DNA of 17,018 bases from Flavobacterium psychrophilum (GTDB taxonomy: Bacteria > Bacteroidota > Bacteroidia > Flavobacteriales > Flavobacteriaceae): the NCBI GenBank assembly GCA_945878515.1, contig CAMCTL010000064.1, positions 1 to 17,018 on the forward strand, read 5' to 3'. Both the position numbers and the translations under genes were made by a program. Below are positions 8,399-16,796 of this stretch, piece by piece. The number at the start of each line of letters is the position of its first letter. Positions within the stretch are counted from its first letter, which is position 1. Below the pieces are notes generated by a model. That model worked only from the letters and a program-made list of their open reading frames with translations, did not search any database and was not told the origin of the DNA.

Positions 8399-9682
8399 TT
8401 AGAAGAAATTTAAAGTGCGCTCTAAAGCCATTCCTCTTGATCCCTTAATGAGAACGGAACTATTTTCAATCTTTATTCCTTTTAAATATTCAGAAAAAGA
8501 ATCAAAAGTTTCAAAAAAATGAATATTAATGTGGTTTGCTTTTTGACAATAAAACTCTTTTCCTATGAAGTAAGAAGTAACTTCATTATTATTTGAAACT
8601 AAATTAACAATGGTTTTATGCTCCTGTGCGCTTTCTGTTCCTAATTCAAACATATCGCCTAAAATCATCATTTTTGCGGCATCATTTAACTGTAAAAAAT
8701 TTTCGATTGCAACAGCCATACTGCTTGGATTTGCATTATACGCATCAAGGATAATTTTATTTGTTCCTTTGTTAATTATCTGGGATCTATTGTTTTCGGG
8801 TATGTAGTTTTCTAAGGCTACTTTTATGTCTGAATCATCTACTTCAAAATATTTCCCAATTGCAATTGCTGCATTTATATTATTGGCATTATATAGACCA
8901 ATCAAATGCGTTTGAATATTCAAATCAGAAAAACGGATTTTAACAAACGGATTTGCGTCAACTGAGCTAATATTTACATCTGCATTTACATTATTTACAC
9001 CAAAGGAAAATTTTTCTAAATTACTTGATTTTTCAGCTTGGATTGTGTCGTCTAAATTAATAAATACTAATTTTTCATTAGCTGAAATATAATTATACAT
9101 TTCACTTTTTCCTTGTATCACGCCTTCAACGCCACCAAAACCTTCTAAATGCGCTTTTCCAAAATTTGTAATATAACCATAATCTGGCAAAGCCAATTCG
9201 CATAAAAATTCAATTTCTTTTTGGTGATTGGCACCCATTTCTACGATTCCCAGCTCAGTATTATTATCAAATGACAACAACGTTAAAGGCACTCCAATAT
9301 GATTATTCAAATTTCCTAAAGTAGCTTTTGTTTTGAATTTTTTGGAAAGTACTACATTTATCAATTCTTTCGTTGTAGTTTTTCCGTTACTTCCTGTGAG
9401 AGCGATTATTGGAATTTCTAAATATTGCCTATGATATTTAGCTAACAATTGCAAGGCAGTTAAACTATTATCTACTAGCAAGGTTCTGTGGTCAATAAAA
9501 TATTTTTCGTCGTCTATAATTACATAAGAAGCTCCTTTTTCAATTGCTTCTTTCGCAAAAGTATTGGCATCAAAGTTCTCTCCTCTTAATGCAACAAATA
9601 AAGAATTCGGCTCAATTTTTCTTGTATCTGTCGCAACCGAACTGCAATTTAAAAACAAACTATGAATGTACGCAATATCCAT
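8399..9682 (-). CDS. murF: UDP-N-acetylmuramoyl-tripeptide--D-alanyl-D-alanine ligase
   Basis: The 427-residue product is a Mur ligase. It has the N-terminal substrate domain (TDTRKIEPNSLFVALRGENF at 18-37). The ATP-binding loop is TGSNGKTTTK (96-105). The central-domain motif VEMGANHQKEI is followed by TNFGKAHLEGF, and the C-terminal region shows ILDAYNANPSSM and MMILGDMFELG. MurF adds D-Ala-D-Ala to the UDP-MurNAc-tripeptide in the cytoplasm, the last soluble step before the lipid-linked stage of peptidoglycan synthesis. The DAYNANPSS and GDMxELG motifs separate it from MurE. The length is normal for the family. It follows gldJ on the same strand, but an intrinsic terminator ends just before its start codon. 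Its 3' end faces the spacer upstream of susC. Confidence 0.95.
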   Translation of the reverse strand: MDIAYIHSLFLNCSSVATDTRKIEPNSLFVALRGENFDANTFAKEAIEKGASYVIIDDEKYFIDHRTLLVDNSLTALQLLAKYHRQYLEIPIIALTGSNGKTTTKELINVVLSKKFKTKATLGNLNNHIGVPLTLLSFDNNTELGIVEMGANHQKEIEFLCELALPDYGYITNFGKAHLEGFGGVEGVIQGKSEMYNYISANEKLVFINLDDTIQAEKSSNLEKFSFGVNNVNADVNISSVDANPFVKIRFSDLNIQTHLIGLYNANNINAAIAIGKYFEVDDSDIKVALENYIPENNRSQIINKGTNKIILDAYNANPSSMAVAIENFLQLNDAAKMMILGDMFELGTESAQEHKTIVNLVSNNNEVTSYFIGKEFYCQKANHINIHFFETFDSFSEYLKGIKIENSSVLIKGSRGMALERTLNFF

Positions 9683-9693
9683 ATTTTACGATA

Positions 9694-9727
9694 TAAAAAA
9701 TAAAAGCCCTAATCAAAGGGCTTTTAT
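9694..9727 (-). terminator. Intrinsic terminator after gldJ, directly upstream of murF
   Basis: An 11-bp stem (9700-9710 pairing with 9717-9727, core AAAAGCCCT/AGGGCTTTT) has a 6-base loop. On the minus strand it is followed by a T-rich tract (down to about 9694). It starts about 16 bases after the gldJ stop. The T tract ends only about 11 bases before the murF ATG, so murF is either read through or started from a promoter overlapping the hairpin. Confidence 0.85.
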
Positions 9728-9743
9728 AAAATAATAAATAATT

Positions 9744-11477
9744 TTAATTTCTCGCGGATTTCGCTTTATCAGACTTAGCGCCTACCTTAGACATTGCGCA
9801 TCTAAATCCAATGTAATCTGTAGACATATCTTGTGGAAAATACCTTCTTTGCGCTGGATCTAACCAGTAAGCTCGGTCTCTCCACGACCCACCTTTATAA
9901 ACTCTTACACTGTTATTTATCAAGGTAGTTCTTTTACTGTTGGTATCATATTTTCTCACCAATTTTCCTAAACTGTCTTTGTTTACATTGTGTTTTGGAG
10001 AATTGTACATGGATTTACCTTCTTTTCCTTTCTCGGTATCTGACTCTGAATCTGCAAAATTAAAATATCTTGTAGATTGCTTGTCACCATCTCTGTAATT
10101 TATGTTGTCGCTTTTATCAAAATTTTGTCTCAAATAAGTATCACTTTCATCTACTGGAACTTGAGCTATTTGACCCGGAAAAGCTCTCGTGACAATACGA
10201 CCGTTACTTAGAGTATCGCTTTTCATTGTCTCTTTAGTAACAATTTCGGTCTTGCCGTCCTTACCAATTTTATTCTTCGTGTACTGATTCCCTCTAAAAT
10301 AATTAAAATCATTTGCCTCATTATCAACAATAGGTCGGTATACATCCATCACCCATTCTGCTACATTTCCTGCCATATCATATAATCCAAAATCATTTGC
10401 AGGGTATTTTTTAACTTCATTTGTAATATCTGCACCATCATCAGACCACCCTGCAATTCCACCATAATCTCCATTACCTTGCTTGAAATTGGCTAACTGA
10501 TCTCCCTTAATTTTTCTTTTTCCAGAGCGAGTATAAGAACCCGACCAAGGATATTTTTTCTGTCCTTTATATGTATTATATTCTCTCTGACCAATATCAG
10601 CTGCGGCCGCGTATTCCCATTCAGCTTCTGTTGGAAGCCTATATTCTGGCAAAATAATCCCTGATGATCGCGTTGCATAACTAGGTTGTATTACATTAAC
10701 CTTGTTGCTTTTATTAGTTTTGGCACTTTTTGCGGGCGCTGCTGGCGCGGGTGCTGCTCCTTTTTTACCTTTACTTTTCTTAGCATTTCTTCCACCTGCG
10801 ATAACGATATCAGCATTTCCGCCAAAAGATGACGTTGGTGAAGCTAAATAAGTTTCTGTGTCAAAATTAGCCTCGGCAGAAACATCATTAACTTTAGCAT
10901 TCTTTTTTAAATATCCATTTTTTTCTAATAAAGCTTCGTTGACACGATTTGTTCTCCACTTACTGAATTCAACAGCCTGAACCCAATTCACACCAACTAC
11001 TGGATATTGAGAATAAGCTGGATGTCTTAAATAGTTATTGGTCATAGTTTCGTTATAACCCAATCTATTTCTCCATACCAAAGTATCTGGAGAGGCTCCG
11101 GGGTAAACATCTTTATAAAGAGGATCGTCTGGAGGCGTTACTTTTTTGGTCCATTCTAAATATTCCAAGTACATTGCATTGGTAACTTCCGTTTCATCCA
11201 TATAAAAAGATTGAACGTGTTGTTGCACTGCAGTGTTATTCCAATCATGCATCACATCATCTTGAATCTTTCCCATAGTAAACGTACCACCTTCAATAAG
11301 CACTAATCCTGGCCCGGCTTCTTGCTTTTTATTTGACACCCCTTTTTTACTATCAACATTCCAACCAGTTCCTTGAGACGTGTTTTTTGAGTTAGATTTT
11401 TTACTACAACTAGCAAAACTAACAATCAAAATGGTAGATAATATTACACGCAAGGTCATAATTTTGTTTACTTTCAT
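9744..11477 (-). CDS. gldJ: Gliding motility and T9SS lipoprotein GldJ (FGE-sulfatase fold)
   Basis: The 577-residue product has a lipoprotein signal peptide (lipobox FASC, Cys24; an internal Met7 is an alternative start). It then shows a formylglycine-generating-enzyme (sulfatase-modifying factor) fold typical of GldJ/GldK. The motifs are GLVLIEGGTFTMG (57-69), MDETEVTNAMYLEYLEW (93-109), GVNWVQAVEFSKWRTNRVNE (162-181), YRLPTEAEWEYAA (279-291), DFGLYDMAGNVAEWVMD (362-378) and YKGGSWRDRAYWLDPAQRR (527-545), with GFRC near the end. Such lipoproteins are structural, not enzymes: GldJ helps build the gliding track and the type IX secretion machine, and stabilises GldK. A Lys/Ala/Pro-rich segment (230-261) interrupts the fold. 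The gene is divergent from porU; gldJ, porU and porV are also neighbours in Flavobacterium johnsoniae as I recall. Confidence 0.95.
   Translation of the reverse strand: MKVNKIMTLRVILSTILIVSFASCSKKSNSKNTSQGTGWNVDSKKGVSNKKQEAGPGLVLIEGGTFTMGKIQDDVMHDWNNTAVQQHVQSFYMDETEVTNAMYLEYLEWTKKVTPPDDPLYKDVYPGASPDTLVWRNRLGYNETMTNNYLRHPAYSQYPVVGVNWVQAVEFSKWRTNRVNEALLEKNGYLKKNAKVNDVSAEANFDTETYLASPTSSFGGNADIVIAGGRNAKKSKGKKGAAPAPAAPAKSAKTNKSNKVNVIQPSYATRSSGIILPEYRLPTEAEWEYAAAADIGQREYNTYKGQKKYPWSGSYTRSGKRKIKGDQLANFKQGNGDYGGIAGWSDDGADITNEVKKYPANDFGLYDMAGNVAEWVMDVYRPIVDNEANDFNYFRGNQYTKNKIGKDGKTEIVTKETMKSDTLSNGRIVTRAFPGQIAQVPVDESDTYLRQNFDKSDNINYRDGDKQSTRYFNFADSESDTEKGKEGKSMYNSPKHNVNKDSLGKLVRKYDTNSKRTTLINNSVRVYKGGSWRDRAYWLDPAQRRYFPQDMSTDYIGFRCAMSKVGAKSDKAKSARN
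10695..10790 (-). other. Lys/Ala/Pro-rich low-complexity insert in GldJ
   Basis: Residues 230-261 of GldJ contain KKSKGKKGAAPAPAAPAKSA and continue with Lys/Asn/Ser residues. The segment lies between the first and second halves of the FGE-like fold, just before the YRLPTEAEWEYAA motif. It is strongly basic, presumably unstructured, and locally richer in G+C than the surrounding DNA. It is probably a surface-exposed linker. Confidence 0.7.
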
Positions 11478-11506
11478 ACTTTCAGTAGGTAATTGAATTT
11501 AGTGCC

Positions 11507-11539
11507 GCAATATAATAATTATCAATTAAATTGTAGCAA
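11507..11539 (-). promoter_or_regulatory. Possible gldJ promoter
   Basis: On the minus strand a TTG (11539-11537) is followed after 22 bases by TATATTGC (11514-11507), an imperfect match to TAnnTTTG. This lies about 30 bases upstream of the gldJ ATG. The spacing fits the flavobacterial TTG-N17-23-TAnnTTTG pattern, but the -7 box is degenerate. The 212-base divergent region to porU shows no clear match on the plus strand. Confidence 0.3.
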
Positions 11540-11689
11540 CATTATTTATTAAAAAAAAATCACTTTTCAATATTAAGCATATTCTGTGAAATTCGAACGC
11601 AAATTTATACTTTTTATTATTAATATTTCATAAAATGATATAATTTTACTTCCAATACTATTTTAGTAATTTCCACGTTTTAAAAAACT

Positions 11690-14600
11690 ATGAAAAAAAT
11701 ACTTCTAGCCGCTTTATTCTTTAGCCAACTACTTTCGTTCTCACAAATTAAAGGAGATGCAAAAATTGAATGGCTACAAAAGACTAAAATGTTTCATGGT
11801 CAAAAAACAGTTGAAATTCCTAGTTTTATTGGCAAAGGTTTCAATTATGATTCAACTAGAAAGACAATTACTTTAATATTTGATGTCCCCAAATCAAATG
11901 GTTTATTAGGAAATACACTTGAAATTTCAAATTTAATATATGAATCTATATCTGAGGATGAACTTGGTGATTTAGACCTTTCAAATATTCCAAAAAACAT
12001 AGAGGCCTCTTTAAAAATCAGTGAAGCTCGGGATTTAAAACAAGGATTTATTATTATGTCTCCAATTATTCAAGATGAATTTGGATACAAACGAGTTAAA
12101 TCTTTCTCCTATGGTATAACTGACAGCAACTCATCAAGGATTTCTCAATCTAGAAACAATAATACAATCTCTAACTCTATTTTAGCAACAGGAGATTGGT
12201 ATCAATTTTATGTGGAAAAATCAGGTGTTTATAAAATTTCCCGAAATTTTTTACAACAATTAGGGCTTAATTTAAATGGCGTAAATCCAAAAAAATTAAA
12301 ACTCTATGGAAATGGAGGACGAATGCTACCGTTATCTAATAGCACCAATTATCCAACAGATTTAGCTGAAAATGCCATTCAAATTATAGGTGAAGATGAC
12401 GGTGTTTTTAATAATGAGGATTACGTATTGTTTTATGCTGAAGGTGTAGACACTTTTAATGAAGAAAGCCAAACTAATCTCAATTTGTACGATACGAAGT
12501 CGTATTATTATATCACCGTTCAAGGAAACGATGGAAAAAGAATCCAAACTATGACTCAACCAACCGGAAGTAGTACTTTGAATCTAGACACTTTTGACGA
12601 CCGTCAATTTCATGAGGTGGATTTAACCAATATTGGGCGTTTGGGCAGAAAATGGTTTGGAGAAGCGTTTGACATTAACCAAGAGCAAGAATTTTCATTT
12701 AATTTCCCAAATGTTGATACATCTACACCTATAAAATTGAGCATAAATACCGCATCTGCAGCTTATACGGCAACTAACTTTAAGGTTTTGGCAAACGGAC
12801 AAGACGCTGGAACAATGTCATTTTCTTCGCTAGTTCAATATTCTGGAATTGCATTTTATGAAAGTGCTTTGCCAAGTAATGCTACAATTCCAAGTACTGA
12901 AACTGTAAAAATTAAATTGACTTATAATAATAATGGAGTGCCAGATTCCAAGGGTTATTTGGATAAAATTATACTTAATGCAAAAAGAAAACTTCAAGGC
13001 TATGGCAAACAATTTCCATTTCAATATGATTTGTCTAGTTCAAGTTCTGGTGCAGTCAATTATACTATCGGTAACGCAAATGGAATTTCACAAATTTGGG
13101 ACATTACCGATATATATAACGTTACAAATGTAGAAAACAACAATCAAGTGTCATTTTCTTTCAAGGCAAAACTTGGAGACCTTAAAAAATATATCGCTAT
13201 CGATCCGTCGGATTACTATACACCTCTGAAAACTAACAAAACAAAAATCGCCAATCAAAACTTAAAAGGTACACTTTTCAAAAATGCTCAAGGCCAATTT
13301 CAAGATATAGATTATGTGATTATCACGCCAGCATTTTTAGCTACATCCGCCGAGAAATTAGCAAATTTTCACCGTTCCTATTCAAATCTTAATGTTAAAG
13401 TAATACAATTAGAGAACATCTACCAGGAATTCTCATCTGGAAAACAAGACATTGCGGCCATTAGAAACTGCATTAAGTACATTTATAATAATGCTTCGAC
13501 ATCCGAAAAAAGAATAAAATATGTAAATCTTTTTGGAGATGCTTCATTTGATTATAAAAATAGAACTCGGAACAACACTAATATTGTACCTATATACCAT
13601 TCTTTAAGCAGCAACACCACAGGAGAATCCGCATTTGCATCCGACGATTTCTTCGGCCTTATGGATCCTGACGAGGGAAATATTACGGGTTTTTTTGGCG
13701 GAATTGATATTGCTGTCGGCAGAATGATCAATGATAATGTTTCCCAAGCAGATGAGATGGTAAACAAAGTCATAGAATATCACGACGAGAAATCTTATGG
13801 AAATTGGAGAAATAATTATGTAATGGTAAGCGACGATTCAGATAAAACTTCGGATGCCAGCTTACAAAGACGACATAATATCTTAGCTGATAAAATCACA
13901 TCTGAAAAACCGTTTCTAAATGCAAATAAAATCTTTTTAGATTCTTATGTGCAAGATGCATCTGCGGGAGGCGCAAGGTATCCAAAAGCTAGAGCCGATT
14001 TGTTCAGTGCTTTCGAAAAAGGGTCTTTAGTTGTTAATTATTTAGGACACGGTGGCGAAGATGGGCTTGCAAGCGAAAGGCTTTGGGAAAAATCGGATGG
14101 CGAAAATTTAAGCAATCAATATAGGTATCCTTTATTTATCACCATTACTTGCGACTTCTCTAGATTTGACAATCCTTCGAGACCAACTGCTGGCGAATTT
14201 ACTTACTGGAATCCAAAAGGCGGTGCAATTTCTATGATTAGTACTATTCGAGAAATTGGGCAGTTTAGTGCAGAAAATTTTAATGATGTGTTGGCTAAAA
14301 ATTTATTTTCTTATGGTTCAAATGAGTACACTTCTATAGCCGAATCTTTGCGCATTTCAAAAAATAGCAATCCCAATTCTTCAACAAATGTCGTCTTTTA
14401 TATCGGGGATCCTGCCTTGATGTTGGCTATATCAAAACCTAAAATACAGCTAACAAAAGTCAATGACATACCTGTATCGCAACCTATAGATGATTTTAAA
14501 TCATTGGCGAAAATGAAATTAACAGGTGAAATTACCGACGAAAATAATATTCTTTTAACTAATTATGATGGCGAATTATCAACAGCTATATTCGATAAAC

Positions 14601-15520
14601 TTATTACAAGATCAACACTAAACAATGATGGAAACAGCCCATCAATGCCATTCAATGAATTAGGCGAAACTATTTTTAGAGGAAATGCAACTGTAAAAAA
14701 TGGGCAATTTGAATTTAGTTTTATTGTGCCAAGAGACATTCGAATTCCTTTATCCAATGGAAAAATTAGCTTCTATGCCAAAAAAAACCAATCGATAGAA
14801 AATCAAACTGGCTTTGATACAAAAATAAAAGTAGGTGGCATAAATGAAAATGCAGTTGCAGACAATATTAATCCAAGAGTAAAGTTATATATGAACGATG
14901 AAACTTTTGTGTCGGGCGGAACAACGAATGAATCACCATTTATAGTGGCAAACCTCGAAGACGAAAGCGGAATTAATACAGCAAGCGGAATTGGACATGA
15001 TATTGTAGCGATTTTAGATGGAGATGTTGATAATCCTTATATTTTAAACGATTACTATCAAACCACTCTGAATGATTTTACAAAAGGAACCTTAAGATTT
15101 CCATTACGGAATTTGAAAGTTGGTTTGCATACAATAACCTTTAAAGCTTGGGACGTTTACAACAATCCAATAACCGCCGAAATTCAGTTTGTGGTCGTTG
15201 GAGACGAGTCGATAACATTGACAAACGTTTTAAATTACCCTAATCCATTTGTTAATTATACTGAATTTTGGTTTTCGCACAACCGCCCTTACGAACCTTT
15301 AAAAGTTCAAGTACAAGTGTTTACAATAACCGGAAAAGTCGTTTGGACCCGCAACCAAATCATAACTACCGAAGGATTTTTGTCCAGAGAAATTACTTGG
15401 GACGGCAAAGATGATTTTGGTAATAAAATAGGAAAAGGGGTTTATGTTTATAAACTTACGGTGCAATCGGACCTAACCAATTCGAAAACTGAAAAATTTG
15501 AAAAACTTGTTATACTTTAA
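11690..15520 (+). CDS. porU: Type IX secretion sortase PorU (peptidase C25 family)
   Basis: This 1276-residue protein has a signal peptide (about 1-19, ending LLSFSQ) and an N-terminal beta-rich region with GVYKISRNFLQQLGL and LKLYGNGG. A gingipain-type C25 peptidase domain follows (about 540-900): DYVIITPAFLA, YVNLFGDASFDYK, SDDFFGLMDPDEG, AVGRMI. The catalytic His787 is in NYLGHGGEDGLASERLW and the catalytic Cys821 in TITCDFSRFDNP. The C-terminus (about 1176-1276) is an FlgD-like Ig or T9SS C-terminal domain with NYPNPF and ITWDGKDDFGNKIGKGVYVY. PorU removes the C-terminal signal of proteins exported by the type IX system and attaches them to the cell surface, working with PorV in the outer membrane. 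Both catalytic residues are intact. The gene is divergent from gldJ and 37 bases upstream of porV. Confidence 0.95.
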   Translation: MKKILLAALFFSQLLSFSQIKGDAKIEWLQKTKMFHGQKTVEIPSFIGKGFNYDSTRKTITLIFDVPKSNGLLGNTLEISNLIYESISEDELGDLDLSNIPKNIEASLKISEARDLKQGFIIMSPIIQDEFGYKRVKSFSYGITDSNSSRISQSRNNNTISNSILATGDWYQFYVEKSGVYKISRNFLQQLGLNLNGVNPKKLKLYGNGGRMLPLSNSTNYPTDLAENAIQIIGEDDGVFNNEDYVLFYAEGVDTFNEESQTNLNLYDTKSYYYITVQGNDGKRIQTMTQPTGSSTLNLDTFDDRQFHEVDLTNIGRLGRKWFGEAFDINQEQEFSFNFPNVDTSTPIKLSINTASAAYTATNFKVLANGQDAGTMSFSSLVQYSGIAFYESALPSNATIPSTETVKIKLTYNNNGVPDSKGYLDKIILNAKRKLQGYGKQFPFQYDLSSSSSGAVNYTIGNANGISQIWDITDIYNVTNVENNNQVSFSFKAKLGDLKKYIAIDPSDYYTPLKTNKTKIANQNLKGTLFKNAQGQFQDIDYVIITPAFLATSAEKLANFHRSYSNLNVKVIQLENIYQEFSSGKQDIAAIRNCIKYIYNNASTSEKRIKYVNLFGDASFDYKNRTRNNTNIVPIYHSLSSNTTGESAFASDDFFGLMDPDEGNITGFFGGIDIAVGRMINDNVSQADEMVNKVIEYHDEKSYGNWRNNYVMVSDDSDKTSDASLQRRHNILADKITSEKPFLNANKIFLDSYVQDASAGGARYPKARADLFSAFEKGSLVVNYLGHGGEDGLASERLWEKSDGENLSNQYRYPLFITITCDFSRFDNPSRPTAGEFTYWNPKGGAISMISTIREIGQFSAENFNDVLAKNLFSYGSNEYTSIAESLRISKNSNPNSSTNVVFYIGDPALMLAISKPKIQLTKVNDIPVSQPIDDFKSLAKMKLTGEITDENNILLTNYDGELSTAIFDKLITRSTLNNDGNSPSMPFNELGETIFRGNATVKNGQFEFSFIVPRDIRIPLSNGKISFYAKKNQSIENQTGFDTKIKVGGINENAVADNINPRVKLYMNDETFVSGGTTNESPFIVANLEDESGINTASGIGHDIVAILDGDVDNPYILNDYYQTTLNDFTKGTLRFPLRNLKVGLHTITFKAWDVYNNPITAEIQFVVVGDESITLTNVLNYPNPFVNYTEFWFSHNRPYEPLKVQVQVFTITGKVVWTRNQIITTEGFLSREITWDGKDDFGNKIGKGVYVYKLTVQSDLTNSKTEKFEKLVIL

Positions 15521-15536
15521 TAAAATACTATATTTG
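15507..15536 (+). promoter_or_regulatory. Probable porV promoter at the porU 3' end
   Basis: A TTG (15507-15509, inside the last porU codons) is followed after 19 bases by TATATTTG (15529-15536). Both elements and the spacing match the flavobacterial consensus TTG-N17-23-TAnnTTTG. The porV ATG lies 21 bases after the -7 box, giving a very short leader. porV can therefore probably be transcribed apart from porU. Confidence 0.6.
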
Positions 15537-15557
15537 TTCCATTATTATTTAATTCTT

Positions 15558-16730
15558 ATGAGAAAAACAGCGCTACTTTTTATATGTTTATTTATTGCAA
15601 TATTTGCAAAAGCCCAAGAAAATGTAATAACCACAGCAGTTCCATTTTTATTAGTTGCTGCCGATGCAAGATCAGCGGGTATGGGAGATCAGGGAGTTGC
15701 GACATCAGCCGATGGTTTTTCGCAACAATGGAATCCAGCAAAATACGCCTTTGCAATAGATAAGTCAGGTGTTTCGATTAGCTATACTCCTTACCTCACT
15801 GACTTGGTAAATGATATTTCCCTCGGACAAATTAATTACTACAACCGTATCAACGAAAAAAGTGCCTTTGCAACTAGTTTTAGGTTATTTGGACTTGGTA
15901 ATATTGAATTACGAGAAACAGGCGACCCAAACGAAGTTCCCCGAACAGTTTCTCCAAACGAATTAATGTTTGATGGTTCTTATTCCTTAAAGTTGAGCGA
16001 AAAATTTTCTATGGCAGTTGGCGCTCGATTTATCAATTCAAATTTAAAAGTGGCATCAGATGTTGGCGATGCCTCATCGTCAAGTTCATTTGCAGTTGAT
16101 ATTGCGGGTTTTTTCCAATCTGAAGAAGTTGCTTATAATAATTTTAATGGGAGATGGAGAGCAGGATTTAATATTCAAAATCTAGGTCCAAAATTAAGTT
16201 ACGACAACACCGAATTTAACAGTAACTTTCTACCTTCCAATTTGAAAATAGGTAGTGGTTTCGATTTTATTCTAGATGACTATAATAAAGTAGCTGTAAA
16301 TTTAGAATTAGGTAAACTGCTTGTTCCATCGCCACAAACGCTTACAGATTTAAACGCAGATGGTGTTATTAACGCATCGGATAATGCAATCAACAATCAA
16401 AATTATCAGTCTATTGGTTGGTTTCCAGGAGCTATACAATCTTTTTCAGATGCTTCTGGCGGTTTTGCCGAAGAATTAAAAGAATTTACCTATTCATTAG
16501 GAGCGGAATATTTATACCAAGATTCTTTCGCTATGCGATTGGGCTATTTCAATGAAAATAAAGACAAAGGTGCAAGAAAATTTTTCTCACTAGGAGCAGG
16601 CTTTAAATACAATGTTGTAAAAGTCGATGTTTCCTATTTATTTTCGACATCAAGAGTTAGAAATCCACTTGAAAACACGCTGCGATTCTCATTAACATTT
16701 AATTTCGGCGAGCAGTACGATGAATATTAG
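15558..16730 (+). CDS. porV: Type IX secretion outer-membrane protein PorV (LptO)
   Basis: The reading frame is open from an ATG at 15498 inside porU, but the ATG at 15558 directly precedes a proper signal peptide (MRKTALLFICLFIAIFAKAQ) and is the likely start. It gives 390 residues. The mature protein begins with the PorV hallmark VPFLLVAADARSAGMGDQ and GFSQQWNPAKYAF. It continues as a FadL-like beta-barrel and ends LENTLRFSLTFNFG plus a short tail. PorV carries T9SS substrates from the translocon to the PorU complex, recognising their C-terminal domains. A loop with DLNADGVINASD (264-275) looks like a calcium-binding EF-hand or dockerin-type loop. Downstream GAIQSFSDASGGFAEELKEF resembles other flavobacterial PorV proteins. 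It follows porU closely and has its own likely promoter. Confidence 0.95.
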   Translation: MRKTALLFICLFIAIFAKAQENVITTAVPFLLVAADARSAGMGDQGVATSADGFSQQWNPAKYAFAIDKSGVSISYTPYLTDLVNDISLGQINYYNRINEKSAFATSFRLFGLGNIELRETGDPNEVPRTVSPNELMFDGSYSLKLSEKFSMAVGARFINSNLKVASDVGDASSSSSFAVDIAGFFQSEEVAYNNFNGRWRAGFNIQNLGPKLSYDNTEFNSNFLPSNLKIGSGFDFILDDYNKVAVNLELGKLLVPSPQTLTDLNADGVINASDNAINNQNYQSIGWFPGAIQSFSDASGGFAEELKEFTYSLGAEYLYQDSFAMRLGYFNENKDKGARKFFSLGAGFKYNVVKVDVSYLFSTSRVRNPLENTLRFSLTFNFGEQYDEY

Positions 16731-16796
16731 GACAATTAACGAAAAACTGAATATTGACATTTCAAACAATTTTGCATTTATTTTATATTAGAAACT

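Noticed and set aside
15498..15557. Upstream ATG at 15498 for porV
   Set aside because: It overlaps the porU end and adds 20 residues before a complete signal peptide; the likely promoter also lies downstream of this ATG.
16754..16774. Candidate promoter (TTG plus CAATTTTG) before cdd
   Set aside because: The spacing is only 10 bases and the -7 box has a mismatch at its first base, so it does not fit the flavobacterial pattern.
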